Origin: DASZCR01 sp035942915
GTDB taxonomy: Bacteria; Acidobacteriota; Blastocatellia; Pyrinomonadales; Pyrinomonadaceae
Assembly: GCA_035942915.1 (NCBI GenBank)
Contig: DASZCR010000295.1
Location: forward strand, 1 to 33,754
Length of the DNA: 33,754 bases
Direction of reading: 5' to 3'
Shown here: positions 24,999 through 33,703 of the stretch, in pieces
Numbering within the stretch: the stretch's first letter is position 1
Layout of the letters: each line of letters begins with the position of its first letter
Notes under the pieces: generated by a model
Told to the model about the DNA's origin: nothing
The model's database searches: none
What the model saw: the letters and a program-made list of their open reading frames with translations, nothing else
Position numbers and translations under genes: made by a program

Positions 24999-26381
24999 TT
25001 AGCTTGCTCCTAAATGCTCTCTGATGACGGCTGCGAGCGTGTGCGCGAGGCGGTCGATTTCGTCTTGTTGCTGCCCCTCAATCATGACGCGCGCGAGGGG
25101 TTCCGTGCCTGAGTAGCGGAGCAGGAGACGGCCTTCGTCGCCAAGCGCCGACTCGGTTTCCCGCGCGGCGCGCGCAATGGCAGGCACCTCCTCGAAGGGT
25201 CGCTTCTCGCGGACGCGTACATTGATGAGCACCTGCGGGTAGCGCACGAAACCCTCGGTCAACTCATGCAGGGCGCGCCCGGATTCGGAGAGCGCGCCGA
25301 GCAGGAGGATGGTCGTCAACATGCCGTCGCCCGCAAGGCTCGCGCGCGGAAAGATGATGTGGCCGGACTGTTCGCCGCCGACCGGCGCGCCCGTCCGCAG
25401 CAGTTCTTCGAGGACGTACTTGTCGCCCACGTCCGTGCGGAGCAGACGTATGCCGCGTGTGCGCAACGCGACTTCAAGCCCGACGTTGCTCATAACGGTC
25501 GAGACGACGGAGCGGTCTGCCAGTTCGCCGCGTGCGTCGAGCATCTGCGCCATCACCCAGAGAGTGGCGTCGCCATCTACGAGTTGGCCGCGCGCATCGA
25601 CGAAGAGGGCGCGGTCGGCGTCGCCGTCGAAAGCCACGCCGAGGTCTGCGCGCCGTTCGACCACTCTGCGCTGCAACTCTTCCATGTGCAGCGAGCCGCA
25701 GTCGAGATTGATGTTGCGCCCGTCGGGCGCGTCGTTGATGGCTTCGACGCGCGCGCCGAGACGCTCGAAGAGCGCGGGCGCGAGCGCAGAGGCCGCGCCG
25801 TTGGCACAATCGAGGACGAGGTGGAGGCCTTCGAGTCGGAGGCTCTCGGCCGCCTCTTGGGCAAGGTAATCGAGGTAGCGAGCGCGCAGTTCTGAAGCCC
25901 TCTCGTCGTCGGTCACTTCGCGCGCGCCGCTGATTGAGTTGTCGCTCGTCGTCTCTGCTTCTTCATGAGAGGACGCGTCGTAGATGTCTGCTTCGATGAG
26001 GCGCTCGGTGGCGTCGTCGAGTTTGCGACCGTCGGGCGCGAAAATCTTGATGCCGTTGTCGTGATAAGGATTGTGCGAGGCGCTGATGACGACACCCGCG
26101 TCCGCAGGCAGAGCGCGTGTCAGAAAGGCGACGCCCGGCGTCGTAATGACGCCCGCGCTCTCGCAGGTCGCACCGGCCGCGCGCGCGCCTTCGACGAAAG
26201 CCTTCTCAATCCACGCGCCCGACTCACGCGTGTCGCGCCCGATGACCACGCGCGGCGGGCGTGCGTTTTTGGCGGCGAGTCGGCGTGCGAGCGAACTGCC
26301 CGTGATGAACATCGTCTGTGGGTCGAGCGGGAAGCGCCCGGCCTCGCCGCGCATGCCGTCCGTGCCGAAAAGTTTTTTCAT
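24999..26381 (-). CDS. glmM: Phosphoglucosamine mutase
   Basis: This 460-residue enzyme converts glucosamine-6-phosphate to glucosamine-1-phosphate for UDP-GlcNAc, the precursor of peptidoglycan. The active-site phosphoserine is S102 in VISASHNP, the Mg-binding loop is DGDADR, the substrate loop is GGEQSGHI and the phosphate-binding loop is RYSGTEPLARVM; the N-terminal FGTDGMRG is typical. Length and start fit the family; no ribosome-binding site is visible. It is the last gene of the cdaA-cdaR-glmM order, 65 bases after cdaR. In Firmicutes this linked set makes c-di-AMP, and GlmM can bind and inhibit CdaA; that link probably applies here. The protein resembles bacterial GlmM and not the hexose mutase ManB. 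Confidence 0.95.
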   Translation of the reverse strand: MKKLFGTDGMRGEAGRFPLDPQTMFITGSSLARRLAAKNARPPRVVIGRDTRESGAWIEKAFVEGARAAGATCESAGVITTPGVAFLTRALPADAGVVISASHNPYHDNGIKIFAPDGRKLDDATERLIEADIYDASSHEEAETTSDNSISGAREVTDDERASELRARYLDYLAQEAAESLRLEGLHLVLDCANGAASALAPALFERLGARVEAINDAPDGRNINLDCGSLHMEELQRRVVERRADLGVAFDGDADRALFVDARGQLVDGDATLWVMAQMLDARGELADRSVVSTVMSNVGLEVALRTRGIRLLRTDVGDKYVLEELLRTGAPVGGEQSGHIIFPRASLAGDGMLTTILLLGALSESGRALHELTEGFVRYPQVLINVRVREKRPFEEVPAIARAARETESALGDEGRLLLRYSGTEPLARVMIEGQQQDEIDRLAHTLAAVIREHLGAS

Positions 26382-26446
26382 AAAGGAGACTGTGGAGTAC
26401 GAAGTTCAAACTTTAACATGAGAAGGCTCGTCCTCGGATTTTGAAC

Positions 26447-27427
26447 CTATCTTTCGATGGTGAAACGTGGCGGCGACGTGGAGAGCAGTTCGATGCGTCC
26501 CGTCAGCGCGGGCGGGACGGACAGACGCGGCTGTGTAGTGCCGTCGGCCATCTCCTCGACGACTATCTCCAACTCTTCTGCGCGGAGGCGTTCGACGGTC
26601 GTGCGTGCGCCGCGAATCTCGACGACGACGGTCGAGGGTTGCACCTGTCCGCCTGCGCCGAGACCTGCGCGCACGCGGACGCCTGTCAGGCGTCTCGTCA
26701 CCACCTCTTCTCTAATCTCGACGCGCACGGAGACGACGGCGTCGAGCGCCGCCACCTTCTGGTCGAGGATGTCAATCGCGGTCTGCGGCAGGGTCAGGCT
26801 CTCGCGCTGGCCTTCGAGCGAGATGCTTTCGGTGTGCGCCTTGTCCAACGCCTCGACGTGGCTTTCGGGGCCGCGCACGCGCACGCGCGGCGGATTGATG
26901 ACTACCTCGCCGCGCACAAAGCCTTCGGGCAGATTGCCCTCGAAGCGCGCCTCAACTTCGAGTTCGCGTTCGATGCGGCGTTCGAGACGGATGGCGACGC
27001 TGCCCGGTTCGACGCGCAGAATCTCGACGCCGTCGGGCAACTCCATCGAAACATTCTGTCGCGGCGAGAGACGCGCGACGCGGTCGCCCGGCTTGAGTTG
27101 GCTGATGTCTGCGCGCAGCACCAGATTGCGAGCGTTAATCTCGTCGAGTTTGCCACGACTGCCGAGAAGCGTGACCTCAACCTCGTCGGGCGGCTCGTTG
27201 CTAATCTCCATGTCGGGCGGGCGGATAAATTCGAGATGGACGCCGCGCAGGCGCAAGGTGGCCGGAGTGCGTTGCCCCGTCACGGCATACCAGAGGCCGA
27301 GCGTGATGGCGAGCGCGAGAAGTTTCAGGCTCCAATCTTCAAACAGGAGCGCGTGCAGCCAACGCGCCGCCGCGCCGCGCCCGTTTGACGCCTTCGCGTC
27401 TCTCCCGTCTGTCTCACGAAAGGCCAT
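26447..27427 (-). CDS. cdaR: YbbR-domain protein, c-di-AMP cyclase regulator
   Basis: The 326-residue protein has one N-terminal membrane span (about 29-47, WSLKLLALAITLGLWYAV) and then several YbbR-type beta-rich repeats (about 50-325), which would lie outside the membrane. CdaR proteins of this type bind and tune the membrane diadenylate cyclase CdaA. Its place between cdaA and glmM supports that role. The ATG at 27427 is preferred over a TTG two codons upstream. There is no ribosome-binding site; a short heptamer-type repeat lies just upstream (27437-27459). Confidence 0.9.
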   Translation of the reverse strand: MAFRETDGRDAKASNGRGAAARWLHALLFEDWSLKLLALAITLGLWYAVTGQRTPATLRLRGVHLEFIRPPDMEISNEPPDEVEVTLLGSRGKLDEINARNLVLRADISQLKPGDRVARLSPRQNVSMELPDGVEILRVEPGSVAIRLERRIERELEVEARFEGNLPEGFVRGEVVINPPRVRVRGPESHVEALDKAHTESISLEGQRESLTLPQTAIDILDQKVAALDAVVSVRVEIREEVVTRRLTGVRVRAGLGAGGQVQPSTVVVEIRGARTTVERLRAEELEIVVEEMADGTTQPRLSVPPALTGRIELLSTSPPRFTIER

Positions 27428-27436
27428 GAGCAATCA

Positions 27437-27459
27437 GTGATAGTGATAAGTGATAAGTG
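27437..27459. repeat. Short heptamer repeat without an inverted arm (cdaA - cdaR)
   Basis: On the plus strand the segment reads as units of GTGATAG and GTGATAA. It is a short version of the arms of the larger elements, without the core or the opposite arm. It lies 10 bases upstream of the cdaR start within the 63-base intergenic region. Confidence 0.7.
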
Positions 27460-27490
27460 CGACGCTGTTTTTAAGTGACCGTTGATTACT

Positions 27491-28378
27491 TCAAAATTGA
27501 AAATCCTCGCGGGGCGCGACCGGGTCGCCCGTCTTGGCGTCGGGCGCTGTCGTCTGTGCCGTCTGCGGGGGGGCCGTTTCGGCGTCGGCGCGTCGGGTGG
27601 ACGTGGGTTCGAGCGCCTCAGAGATGGCGGCTCGCAGTTTCGTGGCGTCGAGTCCGCGACGGATGCGCCCGCCCTGCACGAAAGAGATAAGCCCGGTCTC
27701 CTCCGAGACGACGACGGCGACCGAATCGGTGTCCTCCGTGATGCCGATGGCGGCGCGATGGCGCGTGCCGAGGTCTTTCGAGAGCAAGGGGTTTAAGGTC
27801 AGGGGGAGGAAGCAGGCGGCGGCGGCGACGCGGTGGCCGCGCACGACGACCGCGCCATCGTGCAGAGGCGTGGTCGGGTTGAAGATGGTGACGAGCAGGT
27901 CGTAAGAGAGTTCGGCGTCCATCTGCACGCCGCCGTCGATGACGTTGCGCAGGCCGACGGCGCGTTCGATGACGATGAGCGCGCCCGTCTTGGTCGAAGC
28001 CAGAGTGGTCGCCGCCAGCACGATTTCGTCGTAGACGCCTTCGCCGAACTGCCCCCGGTGGCGAATCAGAAACGGCATCCGAAAGCGGTTGCCGAAGGAG
28101 ATGAGCGCCTGCCTGATTTCGGTCTGAAAGAGCACGATGATGGCGACGCCGACGTAGAGCGGCGCGGGGCCGAGGATGAACTCCAACGTCCAGAGATTCC
28201 ACTCGACGGCAATCCAGTAGAGGATGGCGATGGCCGCGATGCCCGCTGCCATCGGCGCGGCGCGCGTCCCGCGAATGAGCCGCAAGACGGCGTACACCAT
28301 CAGGAAGACGATGCCGATGTCCACGATGTTTCGTGGCTCGCGCAGGCTCTCCAGATAATGGCTGTACGGCAGTTGCAT
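27491..28378 (-). CDS. cdaA: Membrane diadenylate cyclase CdaA
   Basis: The 295-residue enzyme joins two ATP molecules into c-di-AMP. Three hydrophobic helices come first (about 18-34, 41-58, 69-84), then the DAC domain (about 105-245). Its catalytic motif DGA lies at 174-176 (TPLHDGAVVV) and the ATP-binding RHR at 206-208 (GTRHRAAIG). The last 45 residues are disordered and rich in T, A and P. Length and order match the CdaA family. It is 26 bases after the cation efflux gene and 63 before cdaR, so the four genes from 29352 to 24999 probably form one operon. c-di-AMP usually governs potassium, osmotic and cell-wall balance. Confidence 0.96.
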   Translation of the reverse strand: MQLPYSHYLESLREPRNIVDIGIVFLMVYAVLRLIRGTRAAPMAAGIAAIAILYWIAVEWNLWTLEFILGPAPLYVGVAIIVLFQTEIRQALISFGNRFRMPFLIRHRGQFGEGVYDEIVLAATTLASTKTGALIVIERAVGLRNVIDGGVQMDAELSYDLLVTIFNPTTPLHDGAVVVRGHRVAAAACFLPLTLNPLLSKDLGTRHRAAIGITEDTDSVAVVVSEETGLISFVQGGRIRRGLDATKLRAAISEALEPTSTRRADAETAPPQTAQTTAPDAKTGDPVAPREDFQF

Positions 28379-28404
28379 GGCTCTAACTCAGTCCGCAGGG
28401 CGGA

Positions 28405-29352
28405 CTATTTTATGTGCTGCGGTATCGGCGCGTCCGGCCCGGCCTCGCGCTCGCGCGCCGTCTCTAAGAAAATCATGTCGACTTTAGGCTCGGCCTGTTT
28501 GATGCGCTTCTCGATGTCGTTAATCGTCTGCTCGATATCGTCGGTCGCCAACTCGTTGCGAAAGTTGATGTGCGCGTTGACGAGAATCTGTTTCGGCGCG
28601 AGGTGCATCGTCAGCAGTTCGACCACCTCGCAGACGTTCGGGTGGTTGCGGATGGCCTCGCGGATGCGTTCGAGAGACTTCGGCGTGGCCGCCTCTCCGA
28701 GCAGCAGCCCGCGCGACGAACGCGCGAGGACGAAAGCGACTATCGCCAGCACGACGCCGATGGTGATGGAAGCCACTCCGTCCCAGTAGGCGCCGCCGCC
28801 CGGCCCTGCGTGGTGCTCTGTCAGATAGATTCCGATGAAGGCGATGACGATGCCGAGCAGCGCGGCCGAATCCTCGAAGATGACGGTCTTGGCCGTCGGG
28901 TCTTTCGACTCTTTGAGATACTGAACGAAGGTCATCCCCTCGTGGTGCGCCTCCTGCACCTCCTGATAGACAGCCAGCCCGATGGAGATGGCTTCGAGGA
29001 CGAAGGAGATGCCCAGAATCCAGTAAGCCCACTCGACGTTCTCCGGCGGGTGCGGGTGCGAGAGTTTGATGATGCCTTCGTAGATGGCGTAGGTCGCGCC
29101 GACGCCGAAGATGAAGATAGCGGCGATGAACGACCAGAAGAAACGCTCCTTGCCATAGCCGAACGGGTGTTTCTCAGAGGCCGGCCGCTTGTAAAAACGC
29201 AGACCGAGAAGCAGGAAGACCTGATTGGTCGTGTCGGCCAGAGAGTGCAGCGACTCGGCCATCATGCCGGACGAGCCTGTGAGTACGGCTCCGATGAATT
29301 TCAGTATGGTAATGAGTCCGTTAGCGACAAGTGCGCTGAGTACGGCCAGCAT
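28405..29352 (-). CDS. Cation diffusion facilitator (divalent metal efflux)
   Basis: The 315-residue protein has an N-terminal membrane region of six expected helices (about 1-210) and a cytoplasmic C-terminal domain (about 220-300). The metal-binding pattern HSLADTTNQ (H and D spaced by three) in helix 2 and EDSAALLG in helix 5 are typical of CDF transporters, which exchange Zn, Co, Fe or Mn for protons. The metal is not predictable from sequence alone. The start at 29352 has a canonical ribosome-binding site (GGAGGAG about 10 bases upstream). It precedes cdaA by 26 bases and has its own promoter. Confidence 0.93.
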   Translation of the reverse strand: MLAVLSALVANGLITILKFIGAVLTGSSGMMAESLHSLADTTNQVFLLLGLRFYKRPASEKHPFGYGKERFFWSFIAAIFIFGVGATYAIYEGIIKLSHPHPPENVEWAYWILGISFVLEAISIGLAVYQEVQEAHHEGMTFVQYLKESKDPTAKTVIFEDSAALLGIVIAFIGIYLTEHHAGPGGGAYWDGVASITIGVVLAIVAFVLARSSRGLLLGEAATPKSLERIREAIRNHPNVCEVVELLTMHLAPKQILVNAHINFRNELATDDIEQTINDIEKRIKQAEPKVDMIFLETAREREAGPDAPIPQHIK

Positions 29353-29397
29353 TTAACAGTCTCCTCCGACGGGTTTTGACTACACGCGTCCGCGCCG

Positions 29398-29426
29398 ATT
29401 ATGTCGAAAAAATCGGAGCAAATCAA
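29398..29426 (-). promoter_or_regulatory. Promoter of the efflux-cdaA-cdaR-glmM operon with overlapping inverted repeat
   Basis: On the minus strand TTGATT (29426-29421) and CATAAT (29403-29398) are separated by 17 bases. The -10 matches five of six and the -35 four of six consensus positions. An inverted repeat, CCGATT (29395-29400) with AATCGG (29411-29416), overlaps the -10, so a repressor could block the promoter. Transcription would start near 29391. Confidence 0.5.
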
Positions 29427-29508
29427 CGGTCAGCCCGTCGCAGACGACCCGCACACGTCTTGTCTTCGATGGATGACTGCGGAGGGGAAGGCACACGCGC
29501 GCGGGATG

Positions 29509-30636
29509 TTAACTCTTGACGCGCCGTTTGATGCGGCCACGCAGGAGAAAGCCGACCAGTTCGCCGCCCGCATCGACGACGGCGAGCGCGCCTGCGCCGT
29601 TCTCTTTCATCAGTTGTTCGGCGCGCGCCAGCGGCGTCGTCGGTTCGACGAAAAACTGCCGGTCAACCGGGCGCATCACGTCGCGCACGCGCGTCATGTG
29701 CCAGCGTTCGCGCGGCAGGCTCTTGAGGTCTTCGAGCGTCAGGATGCCGTGCAGACGCCGCGCCTGCGCCACCAATATCGCCGCCTGCCTGTGTGCGGGC
29801 AGCACGTTGTCAATAAAGTGGCTGACGAGCGTATCAGGCTCGACCGAGACGGGCGCGGTCATCGCCTCCGAGACCGTGCGCGCGCGCCGTCCGCCGCGAC
29901 CGCGCACGACCGAGCGCGCCGAGTCGAAGAGGAAGAAGCCGACGAGCGCGAGCCACAATCCCATGAAGGCGTCGCCGAGTTTCCAGTAGAAGTAGGCGCC
30001 GAAGACGACCATCGAACCGGCGATGAGTTGGCCGCCGAGGCTCGCCGTGCGCGTCGCTTCGTCGAGACGGCCGTGCTTGTGCCAGAGGAAGGCGCGCAGG
30101 ACGCGTCCGCCGTCGAGCGGGTAACCGGGAAGGAGGTTCGAGACGGCGAGCAGCAGATTCCAGAAGCCGATGATGAAGAAGGCGGCGGCGACCGTCAGGC
30201 GTCCCAACGCCGTAGCGAGACTCATCGCGCCGAACGAGAGCATCCCGATGATGAAACTCGACGCAGGCCCGGCGATGGCAATGCGAAACTCTGCGCGCGG
30301 GTTGTCCGGCTCGCGTCTGAGGCGCGTCAGGCCGCCGAAGGGATGGAGCACGATTTCGTCGCTCTCGATACCTTCGGTGCGCCCGACGAGCGCGTGCGAC
30401 AATTCGTGCAGGAGGATGGAGAGAAACAGTCCGAGCGTCGTCAGGACGCCCGTCACCCAGGCGGTCGCCTGGTCAACCTTGATGCGCCGCGCCGTGCTCG
30501 TCCCCTCCTCGAAGCTGACGGCGATGACCCACACGCTGAGCGCGAAGACGAGAAACCAGCGGTAATCAATCCGCACAGGGATACCGGCCACGCGCGCCAC
30601 CTGAAGTTGTCTCTTGAACAAGCGTGCGAAAGTCAT
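29509..30636 (-). CDS. M50 site-2-type intramembrane metalloprotease with CBS domains
   Basis: The 375-residue protein has four to six membrane spans (about 25-235). The zinc-binding HELSH (H77, E78, H81) and the second motif NLLPGYPLDGG (D175) are both intact, so it is probably active. A CBS-domain pair follows (about 255-370), a nucleotide-sensing module that in related M50 proteases regulates activity. Such proteases cleave membrane-anchored regulators; the substrate is unknown. The ATG at 30636 begins the domain; the frame runs further upstream only through a heptamer repeat. No ribosome-binding site is visible. It follows mreB, with the repeat between them. The 156-base gap after it holds the efflux promoter and no terminator was recognised. 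Confidence 0.93.
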   Translation of the reverse strand: MTFARLFKRQLQVARVAGIPVRIDYRWFLVFALSVWVIAVSFEEGTSTARRIKVDQATAWVTGVLTTLGLFLSILLHELSHALVGRTEGIESDEIVLHPFGGLTRLRREPDNPRAEFRIAIAGPASSFIIGMLSFGAMSLATALGRLTVAAAFFIIGFWNLLLAVSNLLPGYPLDGGRVLRAFLWHKHGRLDEATRTASLGGQLIAGSMVVFGAYFYWKLGDAFMGLWLALVGFFLFDSARSVVRGRGGRRARTVSEAMTAPVSVEPDTLVSHFIDNVLPAHRQAAILVAQARRLHGILTLEDLKSLPRERWHMTRVRDVMRPVDRQFFVEPTTPLARAEQLMKENGAGALAVVDAGGELVGFLLRGRIKRRVKS

Positions 30637-30644
30637 AAAAGCAG

Positions 30645-30812
30645 AGTGATGGGTGATGGGTGATAGGTGATGGGAGAGAGCCTCCTTCTTATCACCTCTC
30701 ACCTCTCACTTATCACTTCCTTCCTCTCACCTCTCACCTCTCACTTCCATCTCATCACCCATCACCTATCACCTATCACCTATCACCCATCACCTATCAC
30801 CCTTCTTCACCC
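30645..30812. repeat. Heptamer inverted-repeat element, copy 4 (mreB - M50 gene), the longest
   Basis: The left arm (30645-30676) of GTGATGG/GTGATAG heptamers is followed by a short core (GAGAGAGCCTCCTTCT) and a long right arm (30687-30812) of ATCACCT, CTCACCT and CTCACTT heptamers. The right arm is about four times longer than the left and has visible subfamilies. Its last unit provides the mreB stop codon (TGA on the minus strand, 30809-30807). The M50 ATG is 8 bases past the left arm. Confidence 0.92.
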
Positions 30813-31916
30813 TTCGAAGGCGCCAGCGTCGGTGTCGAGTAGGAGCGAGGGTTCGGTGCGGGTGACGCGGCGTAGCAGGAGGGGGTCTTCAAAGAGTTGG
30901 GAGAGGCCGTTGACGGTCGAGAAGCGGGGGTTGTCGGCGACGCGCGTGGCGAGGCGCGTCTCCTGTGCGAGAAAGGTGGCAAGCCCGTCGAGGAGCGCGC
31001 CGCCGCCCGTCAGGATGATGCCCCGGTCGTAGATGTCTGCGGCGACTTCCGGTTGCAGTTCGGCGAGCGCGCGTTGGACGACGCGCGAGATGCGCGCGAT
31101 GACGCCCTGCGCGGCGATGCAGACCTCCTCGCTCGTCACGTCGAGCGCGCGCGGCGTCCCGGCCTGCACGTCGCGCCCCTTGACCGTCAGATGGCGCGCC
31201 GGGTCTGTCGGCTGGACGGCCGAGGCCAACTCGACCTTGAGCCGTTCGGCCGTCGCCGCGCCGATGATGAGGCCGTGATGACGACGCAGGCGGTCTGTGA
31301 TGGACTCGTCGATGTCGAAGCTGCCGACGCGTTCGGCCTGCGCGTAGACTATCGAGCCGCGTGCGACGACGGCGACGTTCGTCGTCCCGCCGCCGATGTC
31401 AACGACGGCTGAGGCGTTGCGGTCTTCGATGGAGACGCCCGCGCCGATGGCGGCGGCAAGCCCCTCTTCGACCATGTAGACGCGGCCGATGTGGGCATGT
31501 TCGGCCGCCGTCAGCAGCGCCCTCTGCTCCACCTGCGTGACGCCTGAGAGAACGCTCATCACGGCGCGGCGGCTGAAGTGCGAGAAACCGCTGCGCGCCT
31601 TGCGGACGAAGTGGTCGAGCATCAGTTGCGTGCGCTCGAAATCGGCGACGACGCCATCGACCAGAGGCGCAACAAGTTGTACCTCGCGCGCCTCGCGCCC
31701 CTGCATCTCGTGCGCCGCCCGCCCGATGGCGATAATCTCGCCCGTCATCTTGTTGACGGCGACAATCGACGGTTCGTTGACGACGACGCCGCGCCCGCGC
31801 ACGGCGATAATCGTGGTGGCCGAACCCATGTCAATCGACATCGAATCGGAGACGAGGTCGCGCAGCCCATCGAAGGTCATCAGGGCGCGCGTCTTCTGCA
31901 TGAAGGTGCTTGCCAT
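30807..31916 (-). CDS. mreB: MreB/Mbl-family actin homologue
   Basis: The 369-residue protein has the actin fold of the MreB family. Phosphate-1 motif appears as SIDMGSATT (usually DLGTANT), phosphate-2 as VVDIGGGTTNVAVV, the adenosine motif as IILTGGGALLDGL, and the connecting GVVVNEPSIVAV is typical. MreB filaments guide cell-wall synthesis in rod-shaped bacteria. Here mreC and mreD are absent and the phosphate-1 loop is altered, so it may be a second, specialised paralogue. The first ATG at 31916 has no ribosome-binding site; internal ATGs at residues 6 and 13 are alternatives. It follows the cyclase gene by 35 bases and is likely cotranscribed with it. Its stop codon is supplied by the heptamer repeat. 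Confidence 0.85.
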   Translation of the reverse strand: MASTFMQKTRALMTFDGLRDLVSDSMSIDMGSATTIIAVRGRGVVVNEPSIVAVNKMTGEIIAIGRAAHEMQGREAREVQLVAPLVDGVVADFERTQLMLDHFVRKARSGFSHFSRRAVMSVLSGVTQVEQRALLTAAEHAHIGRVYMVEEGLAAAIGAGVSIEDRNASAVVDIGGGTTNVAVVARGSIVYAQAERVGSFDIDESITDRLRRHHGLIIGAATAERLKVELASAVQPTDPARHLTVKGRDVQAGTPRALDVTSEEVCIAAQGVIARISRVVQRALAELQPEVAADIYDRGIILTGGGALLDGLATFLAQETRLATRVADNPRFSTVNGLSQLFEDPLLLRRVTRTEPSLLLDTDAGAFEG

Positions 31917-31951
31917 ATAGTTTAAGAAATCGACTGACTACCGACTATCTC

Positions 31952-33631
31952 CTATGCGTTCGTGTGTCTCGTCTGCTCCCAGTCAATGTCGAAGAGCGGG
32001 ACGGGCTGCGTGCGATTCTTGACGGTGATGGCCGGGCGCGGTCGAAACGTGCAGCCGCTGTCGCGCGCCGCGACGGCCGTCGCCTCACTCAAGAGAATCT
32101 GGCCGGGCAGCGCGTTGGCTTCGAGGCGCGCCGCGAGGTTGACGTTGTCTCCGATGGCCGTGTACTCGGAGCGCCGCTCAGAGCCGATGTAACCGACGGT
32201 CGCCTCGCCGGTGTTGAGGCCGATGCCGATGCTGATTTCGGGCAGCCGCTCGGAGCGTAAGTCGGCGTTGATGTGTGCAATCTCGCGCTGCATGGCGACG
32301 GCCGCCGCGACGGCGTTGCAGGCATCCTCCGGCGTCGCGGTCGGCGCGCCGAACATCGCCATCAACCCGTCGCCGATGTACTTGTCGAGCGTGCCGCCGT
32401 GACGAAAGATAATCTCGGACATGGCCGTGAAATAGCGATTGAGAATCCGCACGATGCGGTCGGGCGGCGCGTGCTCCGACAGACGCGTAAAGCCGCGTAT
32501 GTCTGCGAAGAGGAGCGTCACCAACTGATTGACGCCGCCGAGTTTGACCGAGTCCGGGTTTTCGAGAATCTGCTGCACGACGTATTCCGGCAGGAACCTT
32601 CCGTAGTTGGCGCGCGCCACCTCCTCGCGCGCCAGACGCTCGTGCGCGCGTGCGTTCTCGACGGCGACGGCCGTCTGCGCGGCGACGGCCGAGACCAGTT
32701 CGAGGTCGTCGCGCGAGAAGGTGGCGAAAGAGTCGAGGCGGTCTGCGTAGAGCGCGCCGTGAACGCCGGACTCGGCGACGAGCGGCGCGCAGATGGTCGA
32801 GCGCACGCCCTGCGAGACGATGGAGTGGACGCCCGCAAACTCCCTGTCGGCCGCCGCGTCCTGCGACAGTAGCGCCGCGCGCTCGCGCATCACCTTGCGC
32901 GTGATGGTGCGCCCGATGGTCTGTTGTTTGGCCTGCGCCTCGCGCCCGCCTTCGCGCACGCGCAGGGCGACGACTCGCAACTCCGGCTCGTCGCCGTTGG
33001 CTGCGGCGGAGGCTGCGCGTTCGTCCCTCAGGAGGGCGACGACGCGGTCGGCCGGAGTGGCGTCGAAGATGACCTGCGTCGCCTTGGCGAAGATGGCGTC
33101 GAGATTGAAGACCGAGCCGAGCGTCTTGCTCATCTCGTAGATGAGCGCGAGAATCTTCGCCTTGCGTCGCAACTCTTCGAGCTCTTCTTCGGCGGCGGCC
33201 GCACCATTTGCGGGCGGGCGCGACTGTTGGAGAGCCGCTTTGATAACGTCGTTGGCCGAGACGAGCAGTTGCGTATGGCCGAGCGGCTTATCGTCGTAGC
33301 TGACGTCTGTTTGTTGACGCGTCTCCTCCTCTTCCTCGAAGCGCAACTCGCTCGCGCCGAGGTTGACGCGGTCGCCATCGGAGAGCGCGTGTTCGTCGCG
33401 CTGCTCGCCGCCGACGAAGAGATGATTGGCGCTGCGCGTCCCGTCGGTCTTGCCGTCGATGATGCGCCACGAGCCGTTCTGGAACTTGACGTGCGCGTGA
33501 TAACGCGAGGCGCGCGGGTCGTTGAGGACGACCGAGTTGTCGGGCGCGCGCCCGATGGTGCAGAGCGCATGCGGCGACAGCGTGTGCTGCCAACGCCGGC
33601 CGCTGGCGTCCGTGATGTGCAGAAGAGCCAT
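31952..33631 (-). CDS. FHA-GAF-class III adenylate cyclase
   Basis: The 559-residue protein has an FHA domain (about 5-100; G27, R28, S42, H45 pattern for phosphothreonine binding), a short linker helix (about 145-170), a GAF domain (about 165-335) and a class III cyclase domain (about 365-550). The catalytic metal aspartates are D377 (FADIRGF) and D421 (YIGDGLM). K417 and D495 suggest ATP specificity; N498 and R502 fit the transition-state pair. It should make cAMP in the cytoplasm, with kinase phosphorylation state sensed by FHA and a ligand by GAF. The ATG at 33631 is preceded by GGAAAGG. mreB follows after 35 bases. Confidence 0.94.
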   Translation of the reverse strand: MALLHITDASGRRWQHTLSPHALCTIGRAPDNSVVLNDPRASRYHAHVKFQNGSWRIIDGKTDGTRSANHLFVGGEQRDEHALSDGDRVNLGASELRFEEEEETRQQTDVSYDDKPLGHTQLLVSANDVIKAALQQSRPPANGAAAAEEELEELRRKAKILALIYEMSKTLGSVFNLDAIFAKATQVIFDATPADRVVALLRDERAASAAANGDEPELRVVALRVREGGREAQAKQQTIGRTITRKVMRERAALLSQDAAADREFAGVHSIVSQGVRSTICAPLVAESGVHGALYADRLDSFATFSRDDLELVSAVAAQTAVAVENARAHERLAREEVARANYGRFLPEYVVQQILENPDSVKLGGVNQLVTLLFADIRGFTRLSEHAPPDRIVRILNRYFTAMSEIIFRHGGTLDKYIGDGLMAMFGAPTATPEDACNAVAAAVAMQREIAHINADLRSERLPEISIGIGLNTGEATVGYIGSERRSEYTAIGDNVNLAARLEANALPGQILLSEATAVAARDSGCTFRPRPAITVKNRTQPVPLFDIDWEQTRHTNA

Positions 33632-33673
33632 AGCCTTTCCTTGAAGTTCTGTCGCGCGCGATTCGGTGACGAA

Positions 33674-33703
33674 ATTCTACATGACGACGCGCGCGGGTGA
33701 CAA
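33674..33703 (-). promoter_or_regulatory. Sigma-70 promoter of the cyclase-mreB operon
   Basis: On the minus strand TTGTCA (33703-33698) and TAGAAT (33679-33674) are separated by 18 bases. Each hexamer matches consensus at five of six positions. Transcription would start near 33667, giving a 36-base leader. An ATG at 33725 on the plus strand opens ten codons to the window edge, too few to call a gene; the remaining bases to 33754 show nothing else. Confidence 0.55.

Noticed and set aside
26404..26446. Inverted repeat GTTCAAA ... TTTGAAC between cdaR and glmM
   Set aside because: Arms are only seven bases with a 29-base loop and no U-run, so chance is likely.
29401..30663. Open frame of 420 codons on the plus strand opposite the M50 protease
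   Set aside because: It mirrors the M50 gene, has no conserved motif and its composition is that of a shadow frame.
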